From Marinobacterium_A aestuariivivens (GTDB lineage: Bacteria > Pseudomonadota > Gammaproteobacteria > Pseudomonadales > Balneatricaceae), in contig NZ_JBHSWE010000001.1 of assembly GCF_042661465.1 (NCBI RefSeq), forward strand, positions 5,084,001 through 5,148,000: DNA of 64,000 bases, given 5' to 3'. The notes beneath the pieces are model-generated. The model worked only from the letters and a program-made list of their open reading frames with translations. It searched no databases and was not told the origin of the DNA. The position numbers were made by a program, and so were the translations under genes. This document shows positions 37,637 to 47,884 of this stretch, piece by piece (position 1 is the first letter of the stretch; each line of letters opens with the position of its first letter).

Positions 37637-38179
37637 TTAAAAGGTCGGGGGCGTATGGGCGCTGACGATGCGGCAGACCTTGCGGCTGCGGTTGCGGAAA
37701 CGGTGGGGGATCTTGGTGGAAAAGGAGTAGCTGTCGCCGGCGCCCAGGGTATGGACCTCGCCGCCGATGGTCACCTCGATCGTACCCTCGATGACAGTGC
37801 CGGCCTCCTCGCCTTCGTGGGACATCATCTCGGTGCCGGTGTCGGCGCCGGGCTCGTAGGTCTCGATCAGCAGTGCCAGGCTGGATTTGTTCTCGACAGT
37901 GCCGACCAGTTTCAGTTCGATGCCGTCACTGCCGATATCGATCAGTTCGTCGGGGCGGTACACCACCTTTTCATGCTCGCTGAAATCCGCGGTAAAAAAC
38001 TCGGTGACCGACATCGGGATTCCGTCGAGGATCTTTTTCAGCGAGCTGACCGACGGGCTGACCCGGTTCTGCTCGATCATCGAAATGGTGCTGTTGGTCA
38101 TGCCGACCCGCTTGGCCAGCTCACGCTGCGAAAATCCGTAGATCTGCCGAATTTTTTTCAGTCTGTCTCCAACGTCCAC
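37637..38179 (-). CDS. puuR: HTH-cupin transcriptional regulator (PuuR-like)
   Basis: 180 aa, the length of E. coli PuuR. An XRE-type helix-turn-helix at residues 5-60 (DRLKKIRQIYGFSQRELAKRVGMTNSTISMIEQNRVSPS) is followed by a cupin (about 105-178) with GTEMMSHEGEEAGTVIEGTIEVTIGG and YSFSTKIPHRFRN. It is divergent from the puuA-like gene, with 405 bases between. PuuR binds putrescine-pathway promoters and is released by putrescine. The neighbouring gamma-glutamylputrescine genes support this name. The gene symbol is by analogy. Confidence 0.88.
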   Translation of the reverse strand: MDVGDRLKKIRQIYGFSQRELAKRVGMTNSTISMIEQNRVSPSVSSLKKILDGIPMSVTEFFTADFSEHEKVVYRPDELIDIGSDGIELKLVGTVENKSSLALLIETYEPGADTGTEMMSHEGEEAGTVIEGTIEVTIGGEVHTLGAGDSYSFSTKIPHRFRNRSRKVCRIVSAHTPPTF

Positions 38180-38353
38180 CCTGCGCCTCCCCTGACGATG
38201 ATTATATTGATCGCTCGCGATGTCCGGTCAGCATCATAGCATGGCAACGGGAGGACGTAGAAATCCCTCGCCGGCATCGCGGCCGCACCGGGCCGATATT
38301 CAGCATATCGATCAGATGACCATCGCTACCGGGGAAGCCGCGCGTCACAAAAA

Positions 38354-38365
38354 ACGTGATCACGT
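38354..38365. promoter_or_regulatory. Perfect palindrome, candidate PuuR-like operator
   Basis: ACGTGATCACGT is a perfect 12-base palindrome between the regulator and the puuA-like gene. The core TGATCAC recurs at 38428-38434. The rest of the 405-base gap is A+T-rich, with an ATACC/GGTAT dyad near 38385-38402. These are the best candidates for the binding sites of the divergent cupin regulator. Their match to the E. coli PuuR site is not clear. Confidence 0.45.
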
Positions 38366-38584
38366 ATCGTATATAAAATCATAAATACCTATTAGTGGGT
38401 ATCTGGGCACATTTATGTTGTTTTATTTGATCACAAGCCTATTGACCCCTCCACAAGCGGGCCTCTAAACTGATCGATATAACAAACACTTTTGGGAATC
38501 CATTCGGACTCCCGGCCATTGTTGGCCAGACCGCGATCCGGACTTCGCGTCCCGGACGTGATTACAAAAACGAAGGACAGGACC

Positions 38585-39942
38585 ATGTCTTCCCACACGC
38601 AATACCAAGAAGCCGCTGATTTTCTGCAACAGCACCCCGGGGTCGAAGCGATCGACCTGTTGATTCCCGACCTCAATGGCGTCATTCGCGGCAAGCGCAT
38701 CGAGCGCGACAGCCTCGACAAAGTCTACAGTCAGGGGGTCAACCTGCCGGCCTCCATCTTCTCGCTGGACATTACCGGCACCACCGTCGAAAGCTGCGGT
38801 CTCGGCCTCGAAATCGGCGAACCGGACCGCCTCTGCAGGCCCGAAACCGGCACCCTCAAGGTCGCGCCCTGGCAGCGCCGGCCGATGGCACAGCTGATGA
38901 TGCACATGTACGAGGAGGACGGCTCGCCCTTTTTCGGCGACCCGCGCCATGTACTGGCCAGGGTGTTGAAAAATTTGACGCCCTGGGTCTGAAGCCGGTG
39001 GTCGCCGTCGAACTGGAGTTCTACCTGATCGATCAGGAGCGGGACGAGGAAGGCCGCCCGCAACCGCCGGTATCGCCTCGCAGCGGCAAGCGCGACGAGC
39101 ACACCCAGGTGTACTCGATCAACAATCTGGACGATTACGCCAATCTGCTCGAAGAGATCGCCGAGTATACCGCGGCCCAGGACATTCCGGCCGATACCGC
39201 GGTGGCGGAGAATGCGCCGGGGCAGTTCGAGATCAACCTCAAGCATCAGGACGATGCGCTGGCCGCCTGTGACAATGCCCTGCTGCTGAAAAGGGTCATC
39301 AAGGCGGTGGCCGAAAAGCACGGCATGGAAGCCTCCTTCATGGCCAAGCCCTATGAAGAGGAAGCCGGCAATGGCATGCATATCCATATCAGCCTGCTCG
39401 ACGGCCAGGGCAACAACGTCTTCGCCCAGCATGCACGGATGCTGGAGCAGGCCGTGGGCGGCCTGCTGACGCTGATGCCCGCCTCGATGGCGCTGTTCTG
39501 TCCCAACGTCAATTCCTACCGCCGGCTGCAGCCGGGCTATTACGTACCGATCGCGCCGAACTGGGGTTACGACAACCGTACCGTCGCGGTGCGCATTCCG
39601 GCGGGCCCCGAGGACGCGACCCGCATCGAGCACCGGGTGTCCGGTGCCGATGCCAATCCCTATCTGGTAATGAGCGCGCTGCTGGCAGGCATCCATTACG
39701 GCCTGCAGAACGAGTGCGCGCCCGGTGCCGAAACCGAAGGTAACGCCTTTGCCGACGAGGAAATCGGACTGCCGATCCGTATGCCCGACGCTCTGGAGGC
39801 GTTTCGCGCCAATGAAGCGCTTGCCTGCTACCTGGGTCGCGATTTCGTCGAGCTCTACGACGCCTGCAAGTCGGACGAGCTGAGCCGCTTCGAGCGCCAT
39901 GTCAGCGAACTCGAGACCCAGTGGTACCTGTCGACGCTCTGA
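38585..39942 (+). CDS. puuA: Gamma-glutamylputrescine synthetase, frameshifted near 38974
   Basis: Reconstructed protein of about 452 aa, a glutamine synthetase relative. It begins MSSHTQYQEAADFLQQHPGV, with IDLLIPDLNGVIRGKR typical of PuuA-type enzymes. The catalytic part after the shift has VAVELEFYLID, GQFEINLKH, AKPYEEEAGNGMHIHISL (ATP/metal site), NSYRRLQPGYYVPIAPNWGYDNRT and ADANPYLVMSALLAG. One A is missing in the run at 38974 (VLKKFDALGLKPV restores the frame). The enzyme joins glutamate to putrescine using ATP as the first step of the Puu pathway. It is divergent from the cupin regulator and followed by an NhaC-type transporter and a PuuB-like oxidase. Confidence 0.88.
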
Positions 39943-40111
39943 GACCGCCACTGCCCTGATTCCGATCGCGCCCGGCAGGGTGCGTCGGGTCTCCAAAACC
40001 GAACCACACCGTAGCGATGGCGCCGTCAGGCGAAGGGTCAGTCGGCCCTGGCCCGGACCGGCGCCGTTCAGAGGTTACTCAAGAAAAAATTAACAAGAGA
40101 GTACGAACGCC

Positions 40112-41584
40112 ATGAATACAACCGTCATGAGCCTGCCTGGTGCGACCCGATGGAAACCGCTGCTGTTCTGCGTCCTGGTCGCTCTGGGCTTCGGCTACAT
40201 CGCGCTGCAGAAACCGGACGACGAGAGTTACGGTGCCCTCAGTCTGTTGCCGTCACTGCTTATTCTGGCCACGGCCGTTGTCAGCAAGCGGCCGCTGGAA
40301 TCGATCTTTGCCGGCATCGTTTCCGGCCTGCTGCTGCTCGACCCGGCCAACCTGGTCGGTGGCCTCGCCGATCTCTCCCTCGAGGTGATGATGAACGAAA
40401 CCATCGTCTGGATCGTGCTGGTCTGCGGCATGATGGGAGGGCTGATCAATATGCTCGAGCGTGGCGGCAGCGTGCTCTGCTTCAGCGAGCTGCTGATCCG
40501 ACGGCTGAAAAACCGGCGCCAGACGCTGCTCTGCACCTGCGCCCTGGGTCTGCTGGTGTTTATCGACGACTATCTCAATTCACTGGCGGTCTCGGCGTCG
40601 ATGAAGAACCTCACCGACCGTTACCGCATCTCCCGCGAGAAGCTCGCCTACGTGGTGGACTCCACCGCCGCGCCGGTCTGCATTCTGGTGCCGGTGTCGA
40701 CCTGGGCGGTCTATTTCGCCGCACTGCTGGAGGAAAACCACGCCGTGGCGTCGGGTGGCGGCATGTCGCTCTATATCGAGGCCATTCCCTACATGGCTTA
40801 TGGATGGGCGGCGCTGCTGATCGTCGGTCTGGTGGTGATGGGCCTGCTGCCGGACCTCGGTCCGATGAAGGCCGCAGAACGACGCGCCCGCAACGGCCAG
40901 CCGGTGCCGGACGGTATCGCCCAGGACGGATTCGACACTGACAAGCTGCCCCGCACCTCGGCGCTGCGCGGACTGATGAATTTCCTGCTGCCGATGGCAG
41001 TGCTGGTGGCGGCCAGCGTCTGGTACGAGATCGATCTGCTCAAGGGTGCCCTGGTCGCCTCGCTGTTCACCATGGTGCTCTATTTCTGGCAGCGGCTGCT
41101 CGATTTCGGTCAGTTGGTCGATGCGATGCTGGACGGCTTCAAGGTGATGCTCTACCCCATCGCCGTCGTCGCCGCCGGCTTCATGGTCAAGGAGATCAAC
41201 GATCAGCTGGGCATGACGCCCTTTATCATCGATTCCGTGGCGCCCTTCCTTTCCCGCGAAATGCTGCCTGCCATGGTTTTCACCCTGATGGCCGCCGTGG
41301 TCTTCGCCACCGGTTCGAGCTGGGGCGTTTTCGTGGTGTCGCTGCCGATCGTGATTCCGCTTGCCCAAAGCCTGGAGCTGTCGATGCCGCTGACGGTCGG
41401 CGCCCTGCTGTCGGCGTCCGCCTTCGGCAGCCATGCCTGCTTCTTCAGCGATTCGACGGTGCTGTCGTCCCAGGGGTCGGGCTGCACCACCATGGGCCAT
41501 GCCATCACCCAGCTGCCCTATGCCCTGCTCGGCGGTGCCCTGGCGATACTGACCTTTCTGGTACTGGGCTTTGCGCTGAACTGA
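40112..41584 (+). CDS. NhaC-family Na+/H+ antiporter-like transporter
   Basis: 490 aa with about 11-12 hydrophobic segments. Family signs are FIDDYLNSLAVSASMKNLTDRY, the STAAPVCILVPVSTWAVYF block and FATGSSWGVFVVSLPIVIPLA with FGSHACFFSDSTVLSSQGSGC. NhaC-family members exchange Na+ and H+, and some carry organic substrates. Its place between puuA- and puuB-like genes suggests that it could take up putrescine or a related amine (inference). It begins 169 bases after puuA and ends 64 bases before the oxidase, all on the plus strand. Confidence 0.9.
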   Translation: MNTTVMSLPGATRWKPLLFCVLVALGFGYIALQKPDDESYGALSLLPSLLILATAVVSKRPLESIFAGIVSGLLLLDPANLVGGLADLSLEVMMNETIVWIVLVCGMMGGLINMLERGGSVLCFSELLIRRLKNRRQTLLCTCALGLLVFIDDYLNSLAVSASMKNLTDRYRISREKLAYVVDSTAAPVCILVPVSTWAVYFAALLEENHAVASGGGMSLYIEAIPYMAYGWAALLIVGLVVMGLLPDLGPMKAAERRARNGQPVPDGIAQDGFDTDKLPRTSALRGLMNFLLPMAVLVAASVWYEIDLLKGALVASLFTMVLYFWQRLLDFGQLVDAMLDGFKVMLYPIAVVAAGFMVKEINDQLGMTPFIIDSVAPFLSREMLPAMVFTLMAAVVFATGSSWGVFVVSLPIVIPLAQSLELSMPLTVGALLSASAFGSHACFFSDSTVLSSQGSGCTTMGHAITQLPYALLGGALAILTFLVLGFALN

Positions 41585-41648
41585 GCGCGGCCGCGATGCA
41601 ACCCTTTTGCCCCGCAGCCCGTCGGTCGGGCTGCCAGCGAGAACCAAG

Positions 41649-42929
41649 ATGACCAAGCACCATACCACTTCCTATTATGCCGCCTCCGCCAACGACACCC
41701 GCCAGCGCCCGGCGCTGGAGGGCCATGAAACGGCCGACGTCTGCGTGATCGGCGCCGGCTTTACCGGGTTGTCGAGCGCCCTTCACCTGGCCGAGAAAGG
41801 CTATCGGGTGCGGGTGCTCGAAGCCAGCCGCATCGGCTTCGGCGCCTCCGGACGCAACGGCGGCCAGATCGTCCACAGCTACAGCCGCGACCTGGACTTT
41901 ATCGAACAGCACTACGGCATGGATACCGCCAACGCCATGGGCCAGATGGCCTTCGAGGGTGGCCGCATCATTCGCGACTTCGTGCAGCGCCATGACATCC
42001 GCTGCGACCTCAAGGACGGTGGTATCTTCGCCGCCTGCACCGGCAAGCAGCTGCAGGCACTCGAAAGCAAGAAATCCCTCTGGGAGCGCCACGGCCACGA
42101 CCGGCTGGAGCTGCTCGATGCCGGTGGAATCCGCGCCCGGGTCGGCAGCCAGCGTTACGTCGGTGGCCTGATCGATCACAGCGGTGGCCATTTCCATCCG
42201 CTGAACCTGGTACTCGGCGAAGCGGCGGCGCTGGAATCCCTCGGCGGGGTCATTTACGAGGACTCCGCGGTCGAACGCGTGCAGGAGGGCGACAAGGTCC
42301 GGCTGTTCACGGCCCGCGGCAGCGTGACCGCGGACTTTGTCGTCGTGGCGGGCAATGCCTACCTGGGTGGCCTGATACCGCAGCTGGCGCAGAAATCGAT
42401 GCCCTGCGGCACCCAGGTGATCACCACCGAACCGCTTTCACCGGAAATGCAGCGGGCCCTGCTGCCGCAGGACAACTGTGTCGAGGATTGCAACTATCTG
42501 CTCGACTATTTCCGCCTTTCCGGCGACGGGCGCCTGATCTACGGTGGCGGCGTCACCTACGGTGCCCGCGACCCGGGTCGCGTCGAGGCACTGATCCGGC
42601 CCAATATGCTGAAGACCTTCCCACAGCTTCGCGATGTCAAAGTCGATTTCGCCTGGACCGGCAATTTCCTGCTCACGCTGATGCGCCTGCCCCAGTTCGG
42701 CCGCATCGGCCGTAACATCTATTACGCCCAGGGCTACAGCGGTCATGGCATTGCCAGTTCGCACCTGGCCGGCCGCCTGATCGGTGACGCCATCGGCGGC
42801 CAGGCGGAACGCTTCGATGTCTTTGCCGGGTTGCCGCAGTACACCTTCCCGGGCGGACGCCTGTTCCGGGTACCGCTGACGGCGATGGGCGCCTGGTTCT
42901 ACAGCCTGCGCGACCGTTTCGGCGTTTGA
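41649..42929 (+). CDS. puuB: Gamma-glutamylputrescine oxidoreductase (PuuB-like)
   Basis: 426 aa starting MTKHHTTSYYAASANDT. It is a DAO-family flavoprotein. The FAD-binding fold ADVCVIGAGFTGLSSALHLAEKG is followed by ASGRNGGQIVHSYSRDLDF, and the C-terminal block has YYAQGYSGHGIASSHLAGRLIGDAI. PuuB oxidises gamma-glutamylputrescine to the aldehyde with hydrogen peroxide release. The order puuA - transporter - puuB fits the pathway. The puuC (aldehyde dehydrogenase) and puuD genes are not in the window. The upstream in-frame residues from 41607 are not used because MTKHH matches the family start. Confidence 0.9.
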   Translation: MTKHHTTSYYAASANDTRQRPALEGHETADVCVIGAGFTGLSSALHLAEKGYRVRVLEASRIGFGASGRNGGQIVHSYSRDLDFIEQHYGMDTANAMGQMAFEGGRIIRDFVQRHDIRCDLKDGGIFAACTGKQLQALESKKSLWERHGHDRLELLDAGGIRARVGSQRYVGGLIDHSGGHFHPLNLVLGEAAALESLGGVIYEDSAVERVQEGDKVRLFTARGSVTADFVVVAGNAYLGGLIPQLAQKSMPCGTQVITTEPLSPEMQRALLPQDNCVEDCNYLLDYFRLSGDGRLIYGGGVTYGARDPGRVEALIRPNMLKTFPQLRDVKVDFAWTGNFLLTLMRLPQFGRIGRNIYYAQGYSGHGIASSHLAGRLIGDAIGGQAERFDVFAGLPQYTFPGGRLFRVPLTAMGAWFYSLRDRFGV

Positions 42930-42937
42930 CGCGACCT

Positions 42938-43836
42938 TCAGCCGGAACAGTCGCTTTCGAGGGTCGCCAGCATCTCGCTCCAGGTATCGAGATCGACGTC
43001 CAGCACCCGGCTGTCGAAGGCGTCGGCGCGCTGGAACGGCTGACGCTTGAGCCACTCGTTGATACAGGCCTGCTTGCTGCCCTGCTCGGCATCGAGAAAG
43101 GCCTGGCGATCGATATGCACCCCCAGCACATCGAGGCGGTCGGTCTTGAAGTTGTAGGACTTGACCAGCTGGCCGGCGCAGGCAGTGGCGCTGTCGGCGA
43201 CATCGCGGCCCGGCTGCCAGCCGAGGAAGGGGGCGGGTTTGGCGCCCGGATTGGCATCAACGTGGTTCTTGAGATCCAGCAGGTGCCAGCTGTCGTTGCC
43301 GGTCGGATTGAGCAGCCGGAACGGCGTTGCGGCGGACAGGTAGACAAGGCGGTCCGAAGCGACTTCGCTGACACGCAGCGCGCCGTCGTTGCAGCGGTCG
43401 CCCCCGGCAAATAGAGCAGTGGCTCGACGATCTCCTCCCCGCCCGGCCGCATCAGCAGCCAGATCGAACTGTAAAGCCCGACGCCACCGTAATTGGTGGT
43501 CACTTCGAACAGGGTCCACTGGGTGTCGTTGGCGGAGCTGGGCCAGTGCCCGGCCACCGCATAGGCGACGAAGCCCTCTCTCAGCCCGCGGTCACTGACC
43601 ACTTCGGCGGCATAGGTCAGGTCGGCGGCATCCTGCCCGGGCAGGATCTGCACAGGCTTGCTGCCCGGAAGGCCGTCGCAGGTCACCGGCGCAAAAGGGT
43701 TGTCGCTCTGCAGGGCCGCGAAAAGCTCGACGAAGCAGAGCGGATGAATGCCGGCGCCCGGGGGCTGTACCGGAACGTCTGCCTGCGCGAGGCCGAAAAG
43801 ACCGCTCAATGCCAGAGCGGCAATCAAGGATCGCAT
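42938..43836 (-). CDS. Secreted hypothetical protein, frameshifted near 43408
   Basis: Reconstructed protein of about 299 aa. A signal peptide (MRSLIAALALSGLFGLAQA) precedes DVPVQPPGAGIHPLCFVELF. One G is missing in the run at about 43408, where LLYLPGA should continue GGDRCNDGALRVSEV. Several cysteines are spaced along the mature protein (CFVEL, TCDGLP, DRCND, TACAGQ, QACINE, ESDCSG), suggesting disulfide bonds. No family recognised. It is convergent with puuB, with only 8 bases between the stop codons. Confidence 0.7.
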
Positions 43837-44031
43837 GGATCACCTCCCTGACAGCCTGCGCAGTCCTGCCCCAGAGGCGGTCAGTGGTTGGGTCGGTCGG
43901 GTGTCCCTGTTTGTACAAGTGTTGTACGAAAGCGCCCAATTGGCCAGAAAACAACCGGCCCATGACATCGCAAACACTTCAAGATACGCATCCATCTCAT
44001 TGTTTATTGGATGCTTTGTAACCCGTAAAGT

Positions 44032-46065
44032 TTAACCTATCAGCTCCAGCGGATAGCGATCCCGCAGCAGCTCTGCGACGAAGGGCGAGAGCCGCGACGC
44101 ATCGCCCAGCAGGTACACCCGCTGCCGCGCCCGGGTCAGGGCCACATAAAACAGCCGCCGCTCCTCCGCCTGCTCGAAATCCTCGCCGGGCGGCAGCAGC
44201 GCCTCGAGCAGCGGATGCTCGACCTGGCCTGACGGAAAACCCCAGGGCCCGCCATCGAGCCCGAGCAGCACCACGTAATCCGCTTCCCGCCCCTTGGCGC
44301 CATGACAGGTCTGGATTTCGAACGCCAACGATGGAAAGCGCTGCTCCAGCGCCTGCCGCCGCGCCGCGTCCGGAAGACGAAACCGGTGGCGCGCCAGTAT
44401 CAGCACCCGGCTTCCCGCCTCGGCCCGGCACCGGATAGCGTCGAGCACCCGCTCCAGCGCGCCATCAGCGTCTCCGGAATGACGCAGCAGCGACAGCGCC
44501 GGCTCGTCCTGCTGGCGAACCGTGGCAAGCGTTTTGCGCAACTGGTGGGGATTGCGCATCACGAAGCCGGAGGCAACCTCGTTGATGCGGTTGTTGAAGC
44601 GGAATGTAAGATCCAGCGCGCTGCAGCGGGCATCGCCGAAATAGTCGGAGAATGCGGTGGTCAGGCGGATATCGCTGCCGTTGAACCGGTAGATCGACTG
44701 CCAGTCGTCACCGACGGCGAAGAGCGAGGCACCGGTCACGGCGTTCAGGAGCGCCCTGATCAGACGGGCACGCGGCTCGGAAAGGTCCTGGAATTCATCG
44801 ACCAGTACAAAGCGCCACCGGGGCCGGTAGCGTCCCTGCTCGACATAGGCCAGGGCCCTCGCGATCATGGCGTCGAAGTCGATTTCACCGCGCGCCTCGA
44901 GCTCGGCCTGGTAGGCATTCAGCAGCGGCATCAACAGTTTCAGCGTCGCTTCGAGGCGCGCGGGCTCTTCGCTGCGGTCGATCAGCCCGGGATGGTCGGA
45001 CGCCTCGAGACCGGATGAGCGATAACGCCGCAGCAACTGAGCCAGAAACGAGACCTGCCGCCCCTGGCGGCGCTGTCGCCCGGGGGCAGTGGCGGCTCTG
45101 TGGGGCTCAGACATTGGCTGCTGAGGGCCTGGTGATAGCCCGGGTCGCGCAGCATCACCTCGAGGTGCCCTTCCAGCCAGCGCTCGAGCGCGCGATTCTG
45201 GGATGCCAGTGTACTGATCGCGGGGCGAGCCCCTCGACAGCGGCGATAATGCGCTGTCCCAGCGCATGGAAGGTGGTGGCGGTGACCGGGATGCCGAGCC
45301 GCTGCTGCAGACGCTGCTGCATCTCCGTCGCCGCTTCGCGGCCATAGGCCAGCAGCAGGATCTCGTGCGGCTGCGCCTGCCGGCTTGCCACCAGATAGGC
45401 GACGCGCGCAATGAGGGTACTGGTTTTGCCGGTACCGGCGCCGGCCAGCACCAGGTTGCGGTCGTCGTCGATAATGCAGGCGCGCTGCTGCGCAACCGTC
45501 AGGGGCTGGCGCTCGACGCGTGCGAACAGCGAACCGAAAGCACGCTGCTGTTGCGCAATATAGTGTTCGCGATAGCGTTCCAGCAGGCTGTTGTCGGCGG
45601 TCGCGATCTGGCGCAGGCGCCGAACCAGCGGGTCTTCCCCGGCCGATGGCGATGAGCCTTCAAAGGGTGCCAGCACCTCGTCTGCCTGCCGAGAGAGCCC
45701 CAGCCAGAGGGACTGCCTGGGGTAGCGCGACTTCAGCTGCGCCTCGATCTCCCTGAGGGTGGATTCAACCAGCGGCTGGCGGTGCGCCTGAAGCCGTGCC
45801 TCGAAAGCGCGCCAGAAGCCGCGCTTCCAGCCTGGCAGCCAGCCCAGCACGGCTGCGTGCTGCGGCAGCGACAGGCGCCGGAACAGCCAGCCCCTGTGCA
45901 GCCGGCCGTCCTGCGCGATAGCCTGCCAGTCGATCGACCGCTCGCCGTCGGACGTGAACAGCCGGAGGCCTTCCATGCCAAGTTCAAGCCGGTGCCAGTC
46001 GCAGCCCAGCAGGCGCGCCAGCCTTGGCGGGGAAATACCGGTCGCGTCGGAGCGACCCCGGTCAT
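44032..46065 (-). CDS. helD: Helicase IV-like UvrD/Rep-family DNA helicase, frameshifted
   Basis: Reconstructed protein of about 678 aa. The N-terminal region (about 1-180, FTSDGERSIDWQAIAQDGRLHRG) resembles the accessory domain of E. coli HelD. The helicase motifs are Walker A VLAGAGTGKTSTLIARVA, LLLAYGREAATEMQQRL, Walker B WRFVLVDEFQDLS, SLFAVGDDWQSIYRFNG, HGAKGREADYVVLLGL and RLFYVALTRARQRVYLL. Single-base shifts lie near 45218 and 45063, and probably one near the N-terminus close to 46060, so the ATG at 46065 is a best guess. HelD unwinds DNA 3' to 5' in recombination. Gene symbol by similarity of the layout. Confidence 0.82.
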
Positions 46066-46181
46066 GGGGGGAATCGAGGTCGTCAAACCGTTGTCGCGCT
46101 CCCTGTCGAATGCTGGCGTACCCGGAGTGACAGCCCCGGGCCTGGGCAGACGTTATAGGGTGTCGCGCGACCGAACGCAAG

Positions 46182-46598
46182 TCAGGCCGCCGCCTGGCTT
46201 ACCTGACGAATCCAGTCTTCGAGGTTGTAGTAGTTGCTGATGCGCGCGACCTTGCCGTCGCGGATATCGAAGAAGGCTCCGGCCGGCAGCCGGTATTGCT
46301 GGCCCCGTGCTTCGGGCAGCCCTTCATCGGACTTCAGGTAGGTACCCAGCACCACGAATTCGGCGGCCGCGCGGCTGCCATCGCCATTGACCATTACCTC
46401 GATATCCTCGAGTTCCTCGCGGTAGCTGCCGTTCATCCGCTCCATGAAGGCGGCGAACGCCTCCTTGCCGACTTCACGGCCGCCCTGATTGATGTCGTGA
46501 ATGACATCATCGGTCAGCAGGTCGAGAAACCGCGCCATATCGCCGGCATTAAAAGCCGCATAGTAATCCTGAATCAGCTTGAGAGTCGCTTCACGCAT
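46182..46598 (-). CDS. SnoaL/NTF2-like ketosteroid-isomerase-fold protein
   Basis: 138 aa starting MREATLKLIQDYYAAFNAGD, with AGGA upstream. It has the typical NTF2-like cone fold pattern: an N-terminal helix, FLDLLTDDVIHDINQGGREVGKEAFAAFMERMN, and strands VMVNGDGSRAAAEFVVLGTY and PAGAFFDIRDGKVARISNYYNLEDWIRQV. Members are isomerases, dehydratases or small binding proteins, and the substrate cannot be read. The longer frame from 46640 is disfavoured because the family normally begins at this helix. It stands alone next to the helicase gene. Confidence 0.85.
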   Translation of the reverse strand: MREATLKLIQDYYAAFNAGDMARFLDLLTDDVIHDINQGGREVGKEAFAAFMERMNGSYREELEDIEVMVNGDGSRAAAEFVVLGTYLKSDEGLPEARGQQYRLPAGAFFDIRDGKVARISNYYNLEDWIRQVSQAAA

Positions 46599-46763
46599 GG
46601 CAGGGTCCTGTTTCTGAAAGGAAAATGCAGAAGCTACCACGGCGAGGAAGCGGGATTGGGCCTGGCTGCGACACCCTGCTTTGTGGAAACGTCAGTTGGC
46701 ATGCGACTGAAAAAAGATGGAGGACTTAAGGGGGTGACCGGTTACGCGTGACGGAGGCACTGC

Positions 46764-46787
46764 CACGCCTCACGCCTCACGCCTCAC
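46764..46787. repeat. Heptanucleotide tandem repeat (CACGCCT)3
   Basis: Three tandem CACGCCT units plus CAC, overlapping the stop codon of the gene at 46784-47065. It is related in unit length, not sequence, to the repeat at 19501. Confidence 0.8.
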
Positions 46788-47065
46788 ATGATCCTGGCCG
46801 GCTCCGGACTGTTGTCATAGCTGCTGACCAGAAACGGATGGACATAAACGAGGTCGCCGGTAACGTCCGACTGGACGACAAAGACCTGATTGCCGGGTGC
46901 CAGATCAAGCTTTGCCAGCACCTCGTACGGGTGGTCATGGCGAAGCTGTAGCACGCCATCGTCCTCGAGGTTCGCCTCTAGACTGATGAGGTCGCCGACC
47001 CGGATTTCATGCCAGATAAAGTGGCTTTCGAGCAGGATGTCGCTCGAGCCTTCCATTTGTCTCAT
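46784..47065 (-). CDS. Small hypothetical protein
   Basis: 93 aa beginning MRQMEGSSDILLESHFIWHE. It reads as a compact beta-rich protein: IRVGDLISLEANLEDDGVLQL, HPYEVLAKLDLAPGNQVFVVQSD, and VTGDLVYVHPFLVSSY. No signal peptide and no named family. The ATG at 47065 has no strong ribosome-binding site. The stop codon abuts a 7-base tandem repeat. It is separated by 117 bases from the LuxR-type regulator upstream on the same strand. Confidence 0.6.
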   Translation of the reverse strand: MRQMEGSSDILLESHFIWHEIRVGDLISLEANLEDDGVLQLRHDHPYEVLAKLDLAPGNQVFVVQSDVTGDLVYVHPFLVSSYDNSPEPARIM

Positions 47066-47182
47066 CGTATTACCCTGTCAAACCGGCTTGTCGGATCCCT
47101 GAACTGCGAATCGGCCCGGTCAGGTGAAGGCCTAGTACGGGCCTGGTTACAGTATGGACCAGGCCGTCCCGGGCTGCGCCGC

Positions 47183-47848
47183 TCAGGGCTCGACCAGCCC
47201 GTGGCGCAGTGCCAGATGCACGATTTCGGAATTGGTCTTCAGGTCGAGCTTGCGCTTGATGTTCGAACGATGGGCGTGGACCGTCTTGGGGCTGAGAAAC
47301 ATCTGCTCGGCTACCCGCGAGACCGGATGTCCCTCGGCCAGCAACACGAATATCTGAAGTTCCCGCGGACTCAGCACCTTGATCGGCGACGCATCGCTGC
47401 TTTCCGGATGATCCAGCTGTTCCTGGATCGAGGCGGAATAGAAGTTTTCGCCCTTGCTGACCTTCACCACCGCTTCGATCAGCTCCGCCGGGGCGCAGCG
47501 TTTGGTCAGGTAGCCCTTGACCCCGGCCCCGATCACCTGGGTCGGATAGGGCTTGGTTTCACAGCTTGTCAGCACCAGCAGCCGGGCCCGGCCATCGAAT
47601 GCGAGAATGCGCCGGATCGCCTCCATGCCACCGGAGATCGAAGAGCTTTCGCCGCTGCTTTCCTGGCTCGGCATCGTGAGGTCGAGCACCACCACATCCG
47701 GCTCCGCGGCACGATACTGCTCAAACGCTTCCTGACCATTGCTGGCGCTGGCAATGATCCGGATACGTTGGTCGGATTCGAGTATACGTTGAAACCCATC
47801 CCGGACAACCGCATGATCGTCCACTAGAAGCACCCGAATAAGACTCAT
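47183..47848 (-). CDS. NarL/LuxR-family response regulator
   Basis: 221 aa. The receiver (residues 4-125) starts IRVLLVDDHAVVRDGFQRIL and has the phosphoacceptor Asp in DVVVLDLTMPS. An unusual Ser/Glu-rich insertion (QESSGESSSISGG) sits after it. The C-terminal LuxR helix-turn-helix (about 152-215) reads LSPRELQIFVLLAEGHPVSRVAEQMFLSPKTVHAHRSNIKRKL. It is probably a DNA-binding output regulator for a two-component system, but no kinase gene is adjacent. An AAAGG site precedes the ATG. The 183-residue unknown frame directly upstream may share its transcript. Confidence 0.93.
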   Translation of the reverse strand: MSLIRVLLVDDHAVVRDGFQRILESDQRIRIIASASNGQEAFEQYRAAEPDVVVLDLTMPSQESSGESSSISGGMEAIRRILAFDGRARLLVLTSCETKPYPTQVIGAGVKGYLTKRCAPAELIEAVVKVSKGENFYSASIQEQLDHPESSDASPIKVLSPRELQIFVLLAEGHPVSRVAEQMFLSPKTVHAHRSNIKRKLDLKTNSEIVHLALRHGLVEP

Positions 47849-47884
47849 ATTTTGCCTTTTAAAACATAAACTTGAAGATAATAC

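Noticed and set aside
44302..45018. Plus-strand open frame of 238 codons over the helicase gene
   Set aside because: It is antisense to conserved helicase motifs and has no domain of its own.
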